Assembly: GCA_900315615.1 (NCBI GenBank)
Contig: OMZT01000071.1
Coordinates: 1 to 36,937, forward strand
Direction of reading: 5' to 3'
DNA from: an uncultured Veillonellaceae bacterium
GTDB taxonomy: Bacteria > Bacillota > Negativicutes > Selenomonadales > Selenomonadaceae
Length of the DNA stretch: 36,937 nt
The position numbers and the translations under genes are program-made. The notes under the pieces were generated by a model. That model was not told the DNA's origin. It did not search any database and saw nothing but the letters and a program-made list of their open reading frames with translations. Positions 1 through 8,280 of the stretch are shown piece after piece. The stretch's first letter is position 1, and each line of letters starts with the position of its first letter.

Positions 1-10
1 AGGAAGCCGC

Positions 11-232
11 ATGACGAAAAGACGTAATACAACGCAGGACGAGCGCAAAGAAATCGTCCAATACTGCTTGGCACACGAAATGAACTACGGAGAGGCCGCA
101 AAGCATTACCAGGTCTCCTATAGTCAAGTCTACCAGTGGGTGAAGAAGTACAAGGAGATGGGCGATGCCGGGCTAGAAGTCCGGCGGGGACACACAATCA
201 CAAACGCTTGCAACGCAAACTTGATGTTATGA
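11..232 (+). pseudogene. IS3-family transposase OrfA, truncated
   Basis: Residues 1-61 look like the N-terminal helix-turn-helix of an IS3-group OrfA: a basic start (MTKRRNTTQDERKEIV), then GEAAKHYQVSYSQVYQWVKKY, then the GLEVRRGH block that normally precedes a leucine-zipper region. After RRGH (codon at 191-193) the frame runs into orfB-derived DNA read out of frame and stops at 232. The leucine zipper and the frameshift region are gone, so it cannot make a working transposase. AGGAAG at 1-6 provides a plausible ribosome binding site. Confidence 0.7.
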
Positions 233-270
233 CACCATGGGCTTACCACGAAGCGCATATTGCCGCATAA
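190..270 (+). pseudogene. IS3-family transposase OrfB, C-terminal remnant
   Basis: In the frame ending with TAA at 268-270 the sequence reads ..NHKRLQRKLDVMTPWAY.., followed by HEAHIAA and stop. This is the usual ending of IS3 OrfB integrases (YNxxRxxxxL..MTPxxY). The DDE catalytic region is absent because of the deletion that joins it to orfA around 190. The piece has no start of its own and is a fossil marking the junction. Confidence 0.65.
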
Positions 271-274
271 AAAT

Positions 275-319
275 ACCTGCTCTCGAACTAGGAGCAGGTG
301 AAAATTTCATTATTTTTTT
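275..319 (+). terminator. Intrinsic terminator at the end of the IS remnant
   Basis: ACCTGCTC (275-282) pairs with GAGCAGGT (292-299) around a 9-nt loop, and is followed by a T-rich run ending at 319. It lies between the orfB stop and the IS end, as in many IS3 elements, and would stop plus-strand transcription. Confidence 0.75.
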
Positions 320-392
320 GCGTGTCCTATTGACGGGGTGCACACCATAGACTCAAGCAGCCCATCATATGGGGGATTTCTCTATGACGCCT

Positions 393-773
393 TTAATCTA
401 TTGAGACAATGACATCGATCTCCACCAATGCACCCTTCGGCAGGTTACCAACTTCTACGCATACACGAGCCGGGGCATCTTTCTTGAAATACTCTGCATA
501 TACCTCGTTCATCGCTCCAAAATCTTTTATATCATCAAGTGACACCGACGTCTTCACAACATCGTCAAGTGAGCCACCTGCGGCCTCAACTATAGCCTTC
601 AGGTTGTCCAGCACACGTGCCGTCTGCTCCTTGATACCACCCGCAACAATCTCACCCGTCTCCGGTACAAGTGGGATCTGTCCCGATACGAACAGGAGTC
701 CCCCCACCTTCACAGCCTGTGAATATGGGCCAATCGCAGCTGGTGCCTTCTTAGTAGAGATAATTTCCTTCAT
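393..773 (-). CDS. ridA: RidA family enamine/imine deaminase
   Basis: A 126-residue protein of the RidA/YjgF family, which hydrolyses reactive 2-aminoacrylate and related imines formed by PLP enzymes. It has the family N-terminus ([16 protein letters not shown]), the [13 protein letters not shown] segment, and the substrate-binding arginine with the conserved end ([21 protein letters not shown]). ATG at 773 was chosen because AAGGAGG lies just upstream; a longer frame to 821 would bury that site. It is the last gene of the ABC-F/UbiB/AroH/RidA run, 69 bp after aroH. The cytosolic role follows from the family. No clear terminator is visible after the stop. Confidence 0.93.
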   Translation of the reverse strand: MKEIISTKKAPAAIGPYSQAVKVGGLLFVSGQIPLVPETGEIVAGGIKEQTARVLDNLKAIVEAAGGSLDDVVKTSVSLDDIKDFGAMNEVYAEYFKKDAPARVCVEVGNLPKGALVEIDVIVSID

Positions 774-805
774 TGCAAAATCCTCCTTCGAGTATATATC
801 ACATA

Positions 806-838
806 AGCAAAATGCCCGCATATCGGTACGGGCATCAT
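806..838 (-). terminator. Hairpin between aroH and ridA, weak terminator
   Basis: ATGCCCG (812-818) pairs with CGGGCAT (829-835); on the minus strand it is followed by TTTTGCTT. The U-run is short, so it may only reduce read-through from aroH into ridA. Confidence 0.4.
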
Positions 839-842
839 AAGA

Positions 843-1205
843 TCACGCGCGTGCAAGATCAGGCCGAAGCGGTATTGCACCACCCATATAGATGTGATGT
901 ATATCTTCCTGACTGAGCTCAGAATTAACGAGCACCAACGCCCTTATACACATAGGCAGCGAGCCATCTACATCCATTTCTACTGTATCGAAAAGAGGGA
1001 CATGATCGAATCCATCTATCTGCCTTGCACCTGCCGCAGGAAATGCCGCCGTCAAATCAGGCGTAGCACTGAATATCACAGCTACGATATCCGACTTATC
1101 GATGTGATTCGTACGCAATATACCCATTGTCATAAGCTTGACTGCATCATATATCTTATCCTTAGAGTTCTCCTCTACGGTGATAGCTCCTCTTATTCCC
1201 CTCAT
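843..1205 (-). CDS. aroH: Chorismate mutase, AroH type
   Basis: A 120-residue monofunctional chorismate mutase converting chorismate to prephenate for phenylalanine and tyrosine synthesis. It aligns by eye with Bacillus subtilis AroH: MRGIRGAITVE at the start, SATPDLTAAFPA in the middle, EMDVDGSLPMCIRAL, and a C-terminal PLRPDL. Arg5, Glu76, Arg88 and Tyr106 correspond to the family's Arg7, Glu78, Arg90 and Tyr108. The position of the B. subtilis Cys75 is Asp73 here. ATG at 1205 follows GGAGGT with a 7-nt gap. It starts 25 bp after the UbiB-like gene and is probably co-transcribed with it. Confidence 0.93.
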   Translation of the reverse strand: MRGIRGAITVEENSKDKIYDAVKLMTMGILRTNHIDKSDIVAVIFSATPDLTAAFPAAGARQIDGFDHVPLFDTVEMDVDGSLPMCIRALVLVNSELSQEDIHHIYMGGAIPLRPDLARA

Positions 1206-1230
1206 AATTATACCTCCAAAGCTCATCAGC

Positions 1231-2850
1231 TCATTTATGAGTAATTATACTATAAAGCAATTTAATACTCAATATTATTGCAGCCAGATACCCAAAAAAA
1301 CCTAAGAGCGGGATTTCCATTATCTGAGGCGTCATATTCGTCGTGCATATCGTGCTAGAGCCCAGTAATAATGCCGCGCATATTATGGCTATTATCAGCT
1401 TATTTATCATTCTGTCAATGCGGCGGAGCGGTTCTTCAGAGCCTGTCAAATCCAGATTAACCTTTGTCTGTCCACTCATAGTCATCTTCAATATATCTGA
1501 GATCTGCTCTGGAAGCTGCATAGACTTCCTGATAAGGACATATCCTTCCCTTTTTGCCTTACCTAATTCATCTTTCCAGTTGAAATTCTTTTTATACGAT
1601 ATCTGAAGGCTCCTAGCAAATATATCCACAAAGCTGACTTTTGGACAGCACATACGCATAAGGCCCTCTATAGTTATGACGCCCCTGCAGAACATGCTGA
1701 TACCAGGAGCAATTGCGATATGATGCACCCTAAGTATATTCATGATCTGACGCGTGAGTATACCCATGCGAAGCTGTGCGAAATCCATACTGCTATACTG
1801 GGCAATCAGTGCGTCCAAATCCTGATAAAGCTGAGTATGATTAACCCTTCCCTGTGGTATTCCCAAAGAAAGAACGGCATTCTTCATCTCAAATGTATCC
1901 TTATTTGAAAGGGCAAATATGGCTTTTCGTATCGCGAGCCTGTCTTTGTTGGAAAGCCTCCCCATCATACCGAGATCAAGCCAGACGATGACCCCATTAC
2001 GAACCCATATATTGCCTGGATGAGGATCTGCATGGAAATATCCATCATCTACTATCTGCTTTACGTAGTTTTCACCGAGCCGTCTGCCCATCAATTCCAT
2101 GTTATAGCCATGTGCCTTGAATCCATCGAAATCATCAAAGCGTATCCCATCAATATATTCCATCACGAGAATATGCTGTGTCGACATACCTCGGTATACT
2201 TTAGGACACGTAACATATGGCACATCCGCATTCAAACGGCCGAATTCATCTATATGATCGGCCTCCATCAGAAAATCCATTTCCTGCTTCGCGACATCCC
2301 ACATCTCATCGAGCACCATTCCAAGGTCGACGACGTCCTGTGATCTGTTAAGCACCTTCAATATTCGTGCCGCACGCTTCAGTAAGATGATATCCTTGCT
2401 CATGACCTCATGAATACCAGGGCGCTGTACTTTTACGACAACCTTGTCGCCGTTGAGCAAGGTCGCACGATGTACTTGTGCGATTGATGCAGATCCCAAT
2501 GCCTCCTCATCTATTGAACGAAACATCTTATTCCATCGGCATTGATATTCATGCTCTATAACATCCTTTATCACCGAAAAAGACAATGGTTTCGCATCAT
2601 TCTGTAGCTTAGCAAATTCATCACAGTATTCCTGTGGAAGAAAGTCAGGGCGCATACTCATGATCTGCCCCAGCTTAACGAATGTAGGTCCCAAATCCTC
2701 CAACACCAGTCTTATCTTGACTGGTGTTATACCGTGTACTATATCTCGTTTTCTAAGTACAGCAAGCATGGATTTCAGTCGTTGTGTCGAACTCGCATCT
2801 ATATTCTCTTTTGCCACGTCCACACCAAGGAACTTCTCGAACATGGCCAT
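1231..2850 (-). CDS. UbiB/ABC1/ADCK family atypical kinase
   Basis: A 539-residue ABC1-family protein kinase-like ATPase. Visible marks are the KxGQ motif (KLGQ, residues 59-62), the alanine-rich nucleotide loop GSASIAQVH (119-127), the lysine in VVVKVQRPG (137-145), HADPHPGN (273-280) and the metal-binding LDLGMMG (291-297). Two hydrophobic segments near residues 486-505 and 512-535 should anchor the C-terminus in the membrane, as in UbiB. In proteobacteria the family supports ubiquinone synthesis; the target here (menaquinone or other lipid) is unknown. GTAGGAGGTAAC precedes two in-frame ATGs, at 2850 and 2844; the second has the better spacing. It lies 29 bp after the ABC-F gene. Confidence 0.9.
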   Translation of the reverse strand: MAMFEKFLGVDVAKENIDASSTQRLKSMLAVLRKRDIVHGITPVKIRLVLEDLGPTFVKLGQIMSMRPDFLPQEYCDEFAKLQNDAKPLSFSVIKDVIEHEYQCRWNKMFRSIDEEALGSASIAQVHRATLLNGDKVVVKVQRPGIHEVMSKDIILLKRAARILKVLNRSQDVVDLGMVLDEMWDVAKQEMDFLMEADHIDEFGRLNADVPYVTCPKVYRGMSTQHILVMEYIDGIRFDDFDGFKAHGYNMELMGRRLGENYVKQIVDDGYFHADPHPGNIWVRNGVIVWLDLGMMGRLSNKDRLAIRKAIFALSNKDTFEMKNAVLSLGIPQGRVNHTQLYQDLDALIAQYSSMDFAQLRMGILTRQIMNILRVHHIAIAPGISMFCRGVITIEGLMRMCCPKVSFVDIFARSLQISYKKNFNWKDELGKAKREGYVLIRKSMQLPEQISDILKMTMSGQTKVNLDLTGSEEPLRRIDRMINKLIIAIICAALLLGSSTICTTNMTPQIMEIPLLGFFGYLAAIILSIKLLYSIITHK

Positions 2851-2879
2851 GTTACCTCCTACATATCAACTGTGACATA

Positions 2880-4505
2880 TTACATTGATTTACCGACTTT
2901 TTCCTTGATCTGCTGCTGGACGGAAGCATTATCGAGGAATTCATCATACGTCGTAACACGATCTACTATACCATCAGGAGTAAGTGCAATGATACGATTT
3001 GCAATCGTCTGAATGAACTCATGATCATGTGATGAAAACAATACAGTCCCCTTAAATGCAATAAGTCCATCATTCAAAGCCGTAATCGACTCCAGATCCA
3101 AATGGTTCGTAGGATCATCGAAGATAAGCACATTTGCTCCAGAAAGCATCATGCGTGACAGCATACAGCGTACCTTTTCTCCACCTGAAAGGACATCCGC
3201 TTTTTTTTGCGTCTCCTCTCCAGAAAAAAGCATCCTTCCGAGAAAACCTCTCACGAATGTTTCATCTGGATCCTTTGAGAACTGTCTCAACCATGCTACG
3301 AGGTTCAACTTCACACCATCAAAGTATTTTGAATTATCCTTAGGCAAATACGCTTGTGTTGTCGTGACACCCCACTTGAACGTTCCCTCATCTGGTTCCA
3401 TCTCACCGGTAAGAATCTGAAAAAGCACCGTCATTGCCGTCATATCCTGAGAAACGAATGCAACCTTATCACCTTTTTTCAATGTAAAGCTGACATTCTT
3501 CAGAAGTGGGATGCCATCTATAGTCTTAGAAATACCGGACACCTGAAGCAGCTGATCCCCAGCCTCTCTATCAGGTGTAAATGCAATATATGGGTATCGC
3601 CTTGATGAAGGCTTGATATCATCCAACGTTATTTTTTCCAACAATTTCTTTCTAGATGTTGCCTGCTTGGACTTAGCTGCATTTGCGCTGAATCGCTGTA
3701 TAAACGTCTTCAGTTCTTTTATCTTTTCTTCCTTTTTCTTATTAGCATCCTTAGCCATCTGCATGGCAAGCTGACTAGAGCGTAGCCAAAAGTCATAATT
3801 CCCTGCATAAAGCTTGATCGTACCATAATCCACATCGCATATATATGTGCATACATTGTTCAAAAAATGCCTATCATGCGAAACGACAATAACCGTATTA
3901 GGGAAATCCCCCAAGAAGTTCTCCAGCCAGTTGATAGAAATCACATCCAGATGGTTCGTCGGCTCATCAAGGAGCAATATATCAGGGCTACCGAATAGAG
4001 CCTGCGCCAGAAGTACGCGTACCTTTTCCTCAGGTGCCAGCTCAGCCATCTGCTTATGGTGAAGCTCCGTAGCTATCCCGAGGCCATTCAGGAGGCTTTC
4101 GGCTTCCGGCTCCGCATTCCATCCATCAAGCTCTGCGAATTCTGCTTCCAGCTCGGACGCACGCATTCCCTCTTCCTCTGTCATCTCCGGCTTGGTATAT
4201 AATGCCTCTTTTTCATCCATAATTTCAACGAGACGCTTGTGTCCCATCATGACCGTCTTTAGAACCTCATAGTCATCGTATGCGTAATGATCCTGCTGCA
4301 ACACAGCGATCCTGTCACCAGGAGTCACATCCACAGACCCAGATGTCGGCTCAATAGCACCTGAGAGGAGCTTCAGCAGTGTGGATTTGCCCGCTCCATT
4401 CGCGCCTATGATTCCATAGCAATTACCAGGAGTAAATTTTAAATTGACGTCCTTAAAAAGTGTGCGTTTCCCGAACTGCAATGAAAGCCCGCTTGTACTT
4501 ATCAT
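2880..4505 (-). CDS. ABC-F family ATPase, YkpA/YbiT type
   Basis: A 541-residue soluble protein with two ABC ATPase domains and no membrane segments, the layout of ABC-F ribosome-associated factors. NBD1 is complete: GANGAGKST (34-42), the LAPEEKVRVLLAQALF signature region and ILLLDEPTNHLD. NBD2 keeps the signature (LSGGEKVRC) but its Walker A is degenerate (FVSQDMTAMTVLF), as in Bacillus YkpA, and its Walker B reads FDDPTNHLD with Asp for the catalytic Glu. ATG at 4505 follows GAGAGGT. Family knowledge suggests action at the ribosomal E site; whether it is housekeeping or resistance-related cannot be told. First gene of the operon running to ridA. Confidence 0.92.
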   Translation of the reverse strand: MISTSGLSLQFGKRTLFKDVNLKFTPGNCYGIIGANGAGKSTLLKLLSGAIEPTSGSVDVTPGDRIAVLQQDHYAYDDYEVLKTVMMGHKRLVEIMDEKEALYTKPEMTEEEGMRASELEAEFAELDGWNAEPEAESLLNGLGIATELHHKQMAELAPEEKVRVLLAQALFGSPDILLLDEPTNHLDVISINWLENFLGDFPNTVIVVSHDRHFLNNVCTYICDVDYGTIKLYAGNYDFWLRSSQLAMQMAKDANKKKEEKIKELKTFIQRFSANAAKSKQATSRKKLLEKITLDDIKPSSRRYPYIAFTPDREAGDQLLQVSGISKTIDGIPLLKNVSFTLKKGDKVAFVSQDMTAMTVLFQILTGEMEPDEGTFKWGVTTTQAYLPKDNSKYFDGVKLNLVAWLRQFSKDPDETFVRGFLGRMLFSGEETQKKADVLSGGEKVRCMLSRMMLSGANVLIFDDPTNHLDLESITALNDGLIAFKGTVLFSSHDHEFIQTIANRIIALTPDGIVDRVTTYDEFLDNASVQQQIKEKVGKSM

Positions 4506-4571
4506 ATCTATACCTCTCACATCTGAATCTTATTCCGACGACAAAAATATAAAGTCTTGCGTTATCTTAAC

Positions 4572-4601
4572 ATTATATCATATCACAGGTATCTATTGCA
4601 A
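4572..4601 (-). promoter_or_regulatory. Sigma-A promoter for the ABC-F operon
   Basis: On the minus strand TTGCAA (4596-4601) and TATAAT (4572-4577) are separated by 18 nt. Transcription would start near 4565, giving a leader of about 60 nt before the ABC-F start at 4505. Confidence 0.65.
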
Positions 4602-4609
4602 AAATCATT

Positions 4610-4641
4610 CTAAAGAAAAAGCAGGCAGTATCACTGCCTGC
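4610..4641 (-). terminator. Intrinsic terminator after the glucosaminidase gene
   Basis: GCAGGCAGT (4621-4629) pairs with ACTGCCTGC (4633-4641), and the minus strand continues with TTTTTCTTTA. The stem includes the stop codon of the gene. Confidence 0.85.
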
Positions 4642-5431
4642 AGATTGCATTCCACATCGAGAGTATGCTCTGTCCATATGTCGTTCCAGGCACGGCCCAT
4701 CGGCCATTCAAATCTTCCCATCTGGTAAGTGTCATACTACCATAACGTTGCCTGACAAGGTCGAACCTAGGATCAACCACCGGTTCTACTGGCCTGCGTG
4801 TCGACGCATATGCCAAAAGATGTTGTATATGTGCACGCACACCTAACTCAGCAGAAGGAAAATATGCACCTTTTACCGTTGCCGAAGTGGTACCAAGCCC
4901 ACAATAATTGTTTTGATCAGGCGTCACAGTGCCACCATAGCGGAAGAAGCCCGTCTCCTTCAGTGCCTGGGCAAAAGCTACATCGGGCCGTATACCCTCG
5001 CGGCTTCCCTCCTCATAGTAATAGGACACAAGCTCACGTGGGGAAACGCTGATATCCGGATTAGGGTTTACGCTGAGAAGGTACCTCACACATTGCTCCT
5101 CAGTAGCCGCGGGTTCGCCAAATATCGAATCCGTATCATAATTGACACGAACAGACTGCTTGGGCTCAGGTGGAGGCTCAGGAACAGGGGTTGGATGAAG
5201 TATGGCATTTATCCTATCTGACAGAGAGCTACCTTCACGTACTGACCCATCTACATCTGGCCTCAGCCGCATTTCCTTAGTACTACTTTCATCAATCGAC
5301 TGACGTATACCGACCTTGGTCGTATCAGCACTAGCATGATGACGTGCAGCAGCAGATTGCACCATAAATGGTGTCGAAGTCAGCAATATACCAGATACTA
5401 AAGCCACAAGCACCTTATTCCGTGTTCTCAA
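4631..5431 (-). CDS. Exported glucosaminidase-domain protein
   Basis: A 266-residue secreted protein, probably an N-acetylglucosaminidase of the GH73 type acting on peptidoglycan. It starts with a basic segment and hydrophobic core (KVLVALVSGILLTSTPFM) followed by QSAAA, a good Sec signal with cleavage after about residue 30. A proline-rich linker (TPVPEPPPEPK) leads to a C-terminal domain (about 125-265) with FAQALKETGFF, whose Glu fits the GH73 catalytic acid, then NNYCGLG and a late W..LNGRWAVPG. The start is TTG at 5431, preceded by a GGGGG site; longer frames overlap the permease gene. It lies 32 bp after the permease. Confidence 0.8.
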   Translation of the reverse strand: MRTRNKVLVALVSGILLTSTPFMVQSAAARHHASADTTKVGIRQSIDESSTKEMRLRPDVDGSVREGSSLSDRINAILHPTPVPEPPPEPKQSVRVNYDTDSIFGEPAATEEQCVRYLLSVNPNPDISVSPRELVSYYYEEGSREGIRPDVAFAQALKETGFFRYGGTVTPDQNNYCGLGTTSATVKGAYFPSAELGVRAHIQHLLAYASTRRPVEPVVDPRFDLVRQRYGSMTLTRWEDLNGRWAVPGTTYGQSILSMWNAICRQ

Positions 5432-5463
5432 CGTGAAGCCCCCTATATCATAAGTGTTCGAAT

Positions 5464-6756
5464 TCAAAAGAAAACAAACTGTGCGAAGAAAATCAATGCC
5501 AGGCAATATACAAGAAGGTTTACATCTCTGAATTTGCCGGTACCTACCTTCAGAAGAACATATGCTATAAATCCAGCTCCCAGTCCAGTCGTAACGCTGT
5601 AAGAAAGCGGCATAGCGAGCATAGCAACAAATGCTGGGAAACTCTCCACCATATTATTCCAGTCAAGTGAACGTATGTCTGATATCATCAGGAAGCCTAC
5701 TATAATAAGAGCTGGCGCCGCCATCGCCGTCAGTGCTGACAGTGACTTGACAACCGGCAAGCAGAACAGCATCAACAGGAAAAGGAGTGCTGTTACAAGC
5801 GTGCTGACACCGGTACGTCCACCAGCAGCCACACCTGTAGCTGATTCCGCAAAAGCCGTAAGTGGCGGTGTTCCGAGCAGCGCACCCAGCACACTGCCAC
5901 CTGCCGTTGAAAGCATAGCCCCATCATACCCAGGAACTACACCATCTTCCTTAACGAGTCCAGCCTGTGTACTAATACCTAATATTGCAGACATCGCATT
6001 AAAAACCGTAATGAATATAAGCAAGAAGCTCACAACAAGAATCGTATTAATATTACCAAAGCTCATCTGAGCGAAAGTCTTATCAAGGCCATCTGGAACT
6101 GCAAATGGAGCTGCCGGAAGTTCCAAGAATCCCATCACATAAGCAACAACGCCAATCGTAAGCATACCAAAGAAGATTGCGCTCTGCTTTCCATTAGCCA
6201 TAAGAATACATGTGACTATGAGTCCAAGTATGCTAAGAAACGTCATAGGATCATTGAATATGTTCCCAAGCGCTACGACCGTGGTAGGATTACCTATGAG
6301 GACATGTCCATTCTCCATACCAATAATCGCTATGAATAGTCCAAGTCCAGCGGTTATTCCATGTTTCAAGCTGTCAGGTATGGCGTACATCAGTGCTGAA
6401 AGAAGCTTAGTACAACATAGTACTGCGAAAATCACAGATGCGATAAAAGATGCACCCAACGCCTCCTGCCAAGGAACGCCCTGCGAGATGACCACTGTAT
6501 ATACGAAGTAAGCCGTGGTTCCAAGCCCTGGTGCAGCCGCTATAGGAAGGTTCGCACCCAAGCCCATACCAATCATGCCAGCCAGTGACGCAAGTATCGT
6601 CGCAATAAACGCACCGCCAAAATCCATTCCCGCCTGACTAAGCATCGTCGGATTAACGATGATGATGTACATCACTGCGAGGAAGGTCGTACATCCAGCC
6701 ATTACCTCAGTACGTACACATGTCCCTCGCTCTGCCAGCTTAAACCTGTCCAACAT
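5464..6756 (-). CDS. NCS2 family purine permease (AzgA/PbuG-like)
   Basis: A 430-residue polytopic membrane protein of the nucleobase:cation symporter-2 family, AzgA branch, which imports hypoxanthine, guanine or adenine with protons. Family marks include AGCTTFLAVMYIIIVNP near the start, the GLGTTAYFVYTVV region, the GITAGLGLFIAIIGM stretch and TPPLTAFAESATGVAAGGRTG near residue 300, a conserved substrate-site block. Length matches AzgA/PbuG relatives (430-440). ATG at 6756 follows GGGGG at about 10 nt. The exact purine cannot be read from sequence. I saw no purine riboswitch in its leader. Confidence 0.88.
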   Translation of the reverse strand: MLDRFKLAERGTCVRTEVMAGCTTFLAVMYIIIVNPTMLSQAGMDFGGAFIATILASLAGMIGMGLGANLPIAAAPGLGTTAYFVYTVVISQGVPWQEALGASFIASVIFAVLCCTKLLSALMYAIPDSLKHGITAGLGLFIAIIGMENGHVLIGNPTTVVALGNIFNDPMTFLSILGLIVTCILMANGKQSAIFFGMLTIGVVAYVMGFLELPAAPFAVPDGLDKTFAQMSFGNINTILVVSFLLIFITVFNAMSAILGISTQAGLVKEDGVVPGYDGAMLSTAGGSVLGALLGTPPLTAFAESATGVAAGGRTGVSTLVTALLFLLMLFCLPVVKSLSALTAMAAPALIIVGFLMISDIRSLDWNNMVESFPAFVAMLAMPLSYSVTTGLGAGFIAYVLLKVGTGKFRDVNLLVYCLALIFFAQFVFF

Positions 6757-6790
6757 TGTATGAAAACCCCCAAACTTGAAATTTTGCTAT

Positions 6791-6819
6791 ATTCTATCAC
6801 ATCCTTAATATTTCTCCAA
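6791..6819 (-). promoter_or_regulatory. Promoter for the purine permease
   Basis: On the minus strand TTGGAG (6814-6819), a 17-nt spacer and TAGAAT (6791-6796), with TG one base before the -10 (extended -10). The start would be near 6784, about 28 nt upstream of the permease ATG, which leaves no room for a riboswitch downstream of it. The rest of 6757-6913 is AT-rich with nothing else recognised. Confidence 0.55.
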
Positions 6820-6913
6820 AGACAAGCGTCCTCTTATGCCTAGATATTATTTAATTCTTCTTATATAAATATAATCCTGTCGCTTTAATCATATATTAAT
6901 CTTAAATCATACA

Positions 6914-8248
6914 TTATTTTGTACTGTCATTGACGATATGAGCAGTCAGGAAAATCATTATCTCGGAATCACTCTTGCTTCGTTTTATGCTCTTGAAAAA
7001 ATTGCCAAGGATTGGCAGATCTCCAAGGAATGGCACCTTACTCAGTGCTCGTGATTCGTCACTGCCTATAAGCCCACCAATAACCATTGTTTCTCCATCA
7101 CGCAGCCGTACTACTGTATCAGCCTCCCTTTTCTGAAAACGATACGCTTTCATCGTATCGACATACAGCGGCGAACTGACTTCCGTATGCACACGAGCAG
7201 TGATCTGTCCATTATCATTTACTATCGGCGTATACCGAAGTATAATGCCTGCCGGTTTATATTCATATGATGTAGTTTGCGTACTATCAGTGATGCTCGT
7301 CCGCGGCACTGGTACCTCTCCACCTATGTTGATTGAAGCTTCATGCCCCTGAATCGTCATGATATTCGGCCTTGCAAGCATCCTTGCTTTTCCCCCAGTA
7401 ATCAATGCGGAGATCTTTGCTGCATAATAGAACTCGAATGGATATCCTTCAGGTCCCCTGCCAAATTGTATAACGCCTGGAGTCCCGTTTTCGCCATTAT
7501 GCCTGTCTATGCTCCGCCTGGGGATATCCTCCCATACATAGCTCCACGAACCATCTGCATTCTGGACCTTCTTGCGAACAGAATCATACTCTTCATCCAC
7601 ATCCGGATACTGTGGAAGCTTCGACCATTCCCAGTCTACCCCTAGCTCCTTCGCTGCAGACTTATCAATCGCAACGACCTTCGCCTCTAAAGACACTTGC
7701 TTAGAAGGCACATCGAGCCTTTTTATCACCCTGCCAGCTTCAGCAGCTTCCGCATCAGTTCCATAGAAAAGTACAGAATTAGATTCTTTATCAGCAAAGA
7801 ACCGCACATCCTCCTTACGCTGCTTGGCTTGTGATTTCTTGCCATTTTCCTCAATAGGCTTTGATGTATCGCTATGACACGCAATCATTGCATCACAAAT
7901 GCTCCCAGCTGATGCATAGCTCAGCGGAAAAACATGCATAGAACGCGCTCCTTCAGATGTACTCCCTCTCAATACCAGCACGTCACCGTGTTTTTCAACA
8001 AGCAAGCCCCCTGCATCTGCAATCAGCCTGAATGCCTCATCAGAATCAACATCAGTTATAGATACAGATATATTTCCCTTCACAGATCCGTCCATGACTA
8101 TGCTTTGTCCGCAGCTTTTAGCTAGAGAAGACAATACACTGCGTACAGGTGCATCCTGAACCGTAATGCTCACCGGTATAGCCTCACATATACATGGCAT
8201 AAAACACATCAGCAGGCAGCAAATCAAGCTTAACATAAAAGAACGCAT
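6914..8248 (-). CDS. Secretin (PilQ/GspD family outer-membrane channel)
   Basis: A 444-residue exported protein with the order expected for a secretin: signal peptide (RSFMLSLICCLLMCFMPCICEA), STN-like domain (about 26-92), a NolW/N-type domain (about 101-180) and the secretin barrel (about 190-440) including LARPNIMTIQGHEASINIGGE-type sequence, RLRDGETMVIGGL and the family signature VPFLGDLPILGNFF (405-418). Secretins form outer-membrane rings for type IV pili or type II secretion, so the host should be diderm. It is shorter than typical PilQ (600-700). ATG at 8248 follows AGGAG. The start lies 32 bp past the PilP-like gene's end, and no pilM/N/O or ATPase gene is adjacent. Confidence 0.88.
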   Translation of the reverse strand: MRSFMLSLICCLLMCFMPCICEAIPVSITVQDAPVRSVLSSLAKSCGQSIVMDGSVKGNISVSITDVDSDEAFRLIADAGGLLVEKHGDVLVLRGSTSEGARSMHVFPLSYASAGSICDAMIACHSDTSKPIEENGKKSQAKQRKEDVRFFADKESNSVLFYGTDAEAAEAGRVIKRLDVPSKQVSLEAKVVAIDKSAAKELGVDWEWSKLPQYPDVDEEYDSVRKKVQNADGSWSYVWEDIPRRSIDRHNGENGTPGVIQFGRGPEGYPFEFYYAAKISALITGGKARMLARPNIMTIQGHEASINIGGEVPVPRTSITDSTQTTSYEYKPAGIILRYTPIVNDNGQITARVHTEVSSPLYVDTMKAYRFQKREADTVVRLRDGETMVIGGLIGSDESRALSKVPFLGDLPILGNFFKSIKRSKSDSEIMIFLTAHIVNDSTK

Positions 8249-8280
8249 TTTCAAACTCCTGATAAGATAGTCCTGGATAT

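Larger units (their letters stand above)
1..347 (+). mobile_element. Internally deleted IS3-family element (right part)
   Basis: A 5' piece of an IS3-type orfA is joined directly to the last codons of orfB, followed by a terminator hairpin and a sequence that reads, on the minus strand from 347, TGGTGTGCACCCC...GGACAC. This fits IS3-family ends, which start TG and carry a TGCACCCC-like block. About 1 kb of transposase coding sequence is therefore missing, leaving a non-autonomous remnant. The left end lies outside the window. The family assignment rests on the OrfA helix-turn-helix, the OrfB tail and the terminal sequence; the exact IS is not identified. Confidence 0.7.

Noticed and set aside
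6757-6913. Purine riboswitch before the purine permease
   Set aside because: The conserved aptamer core could not be found, and the predicted start is only about 28 nt from the ATG.
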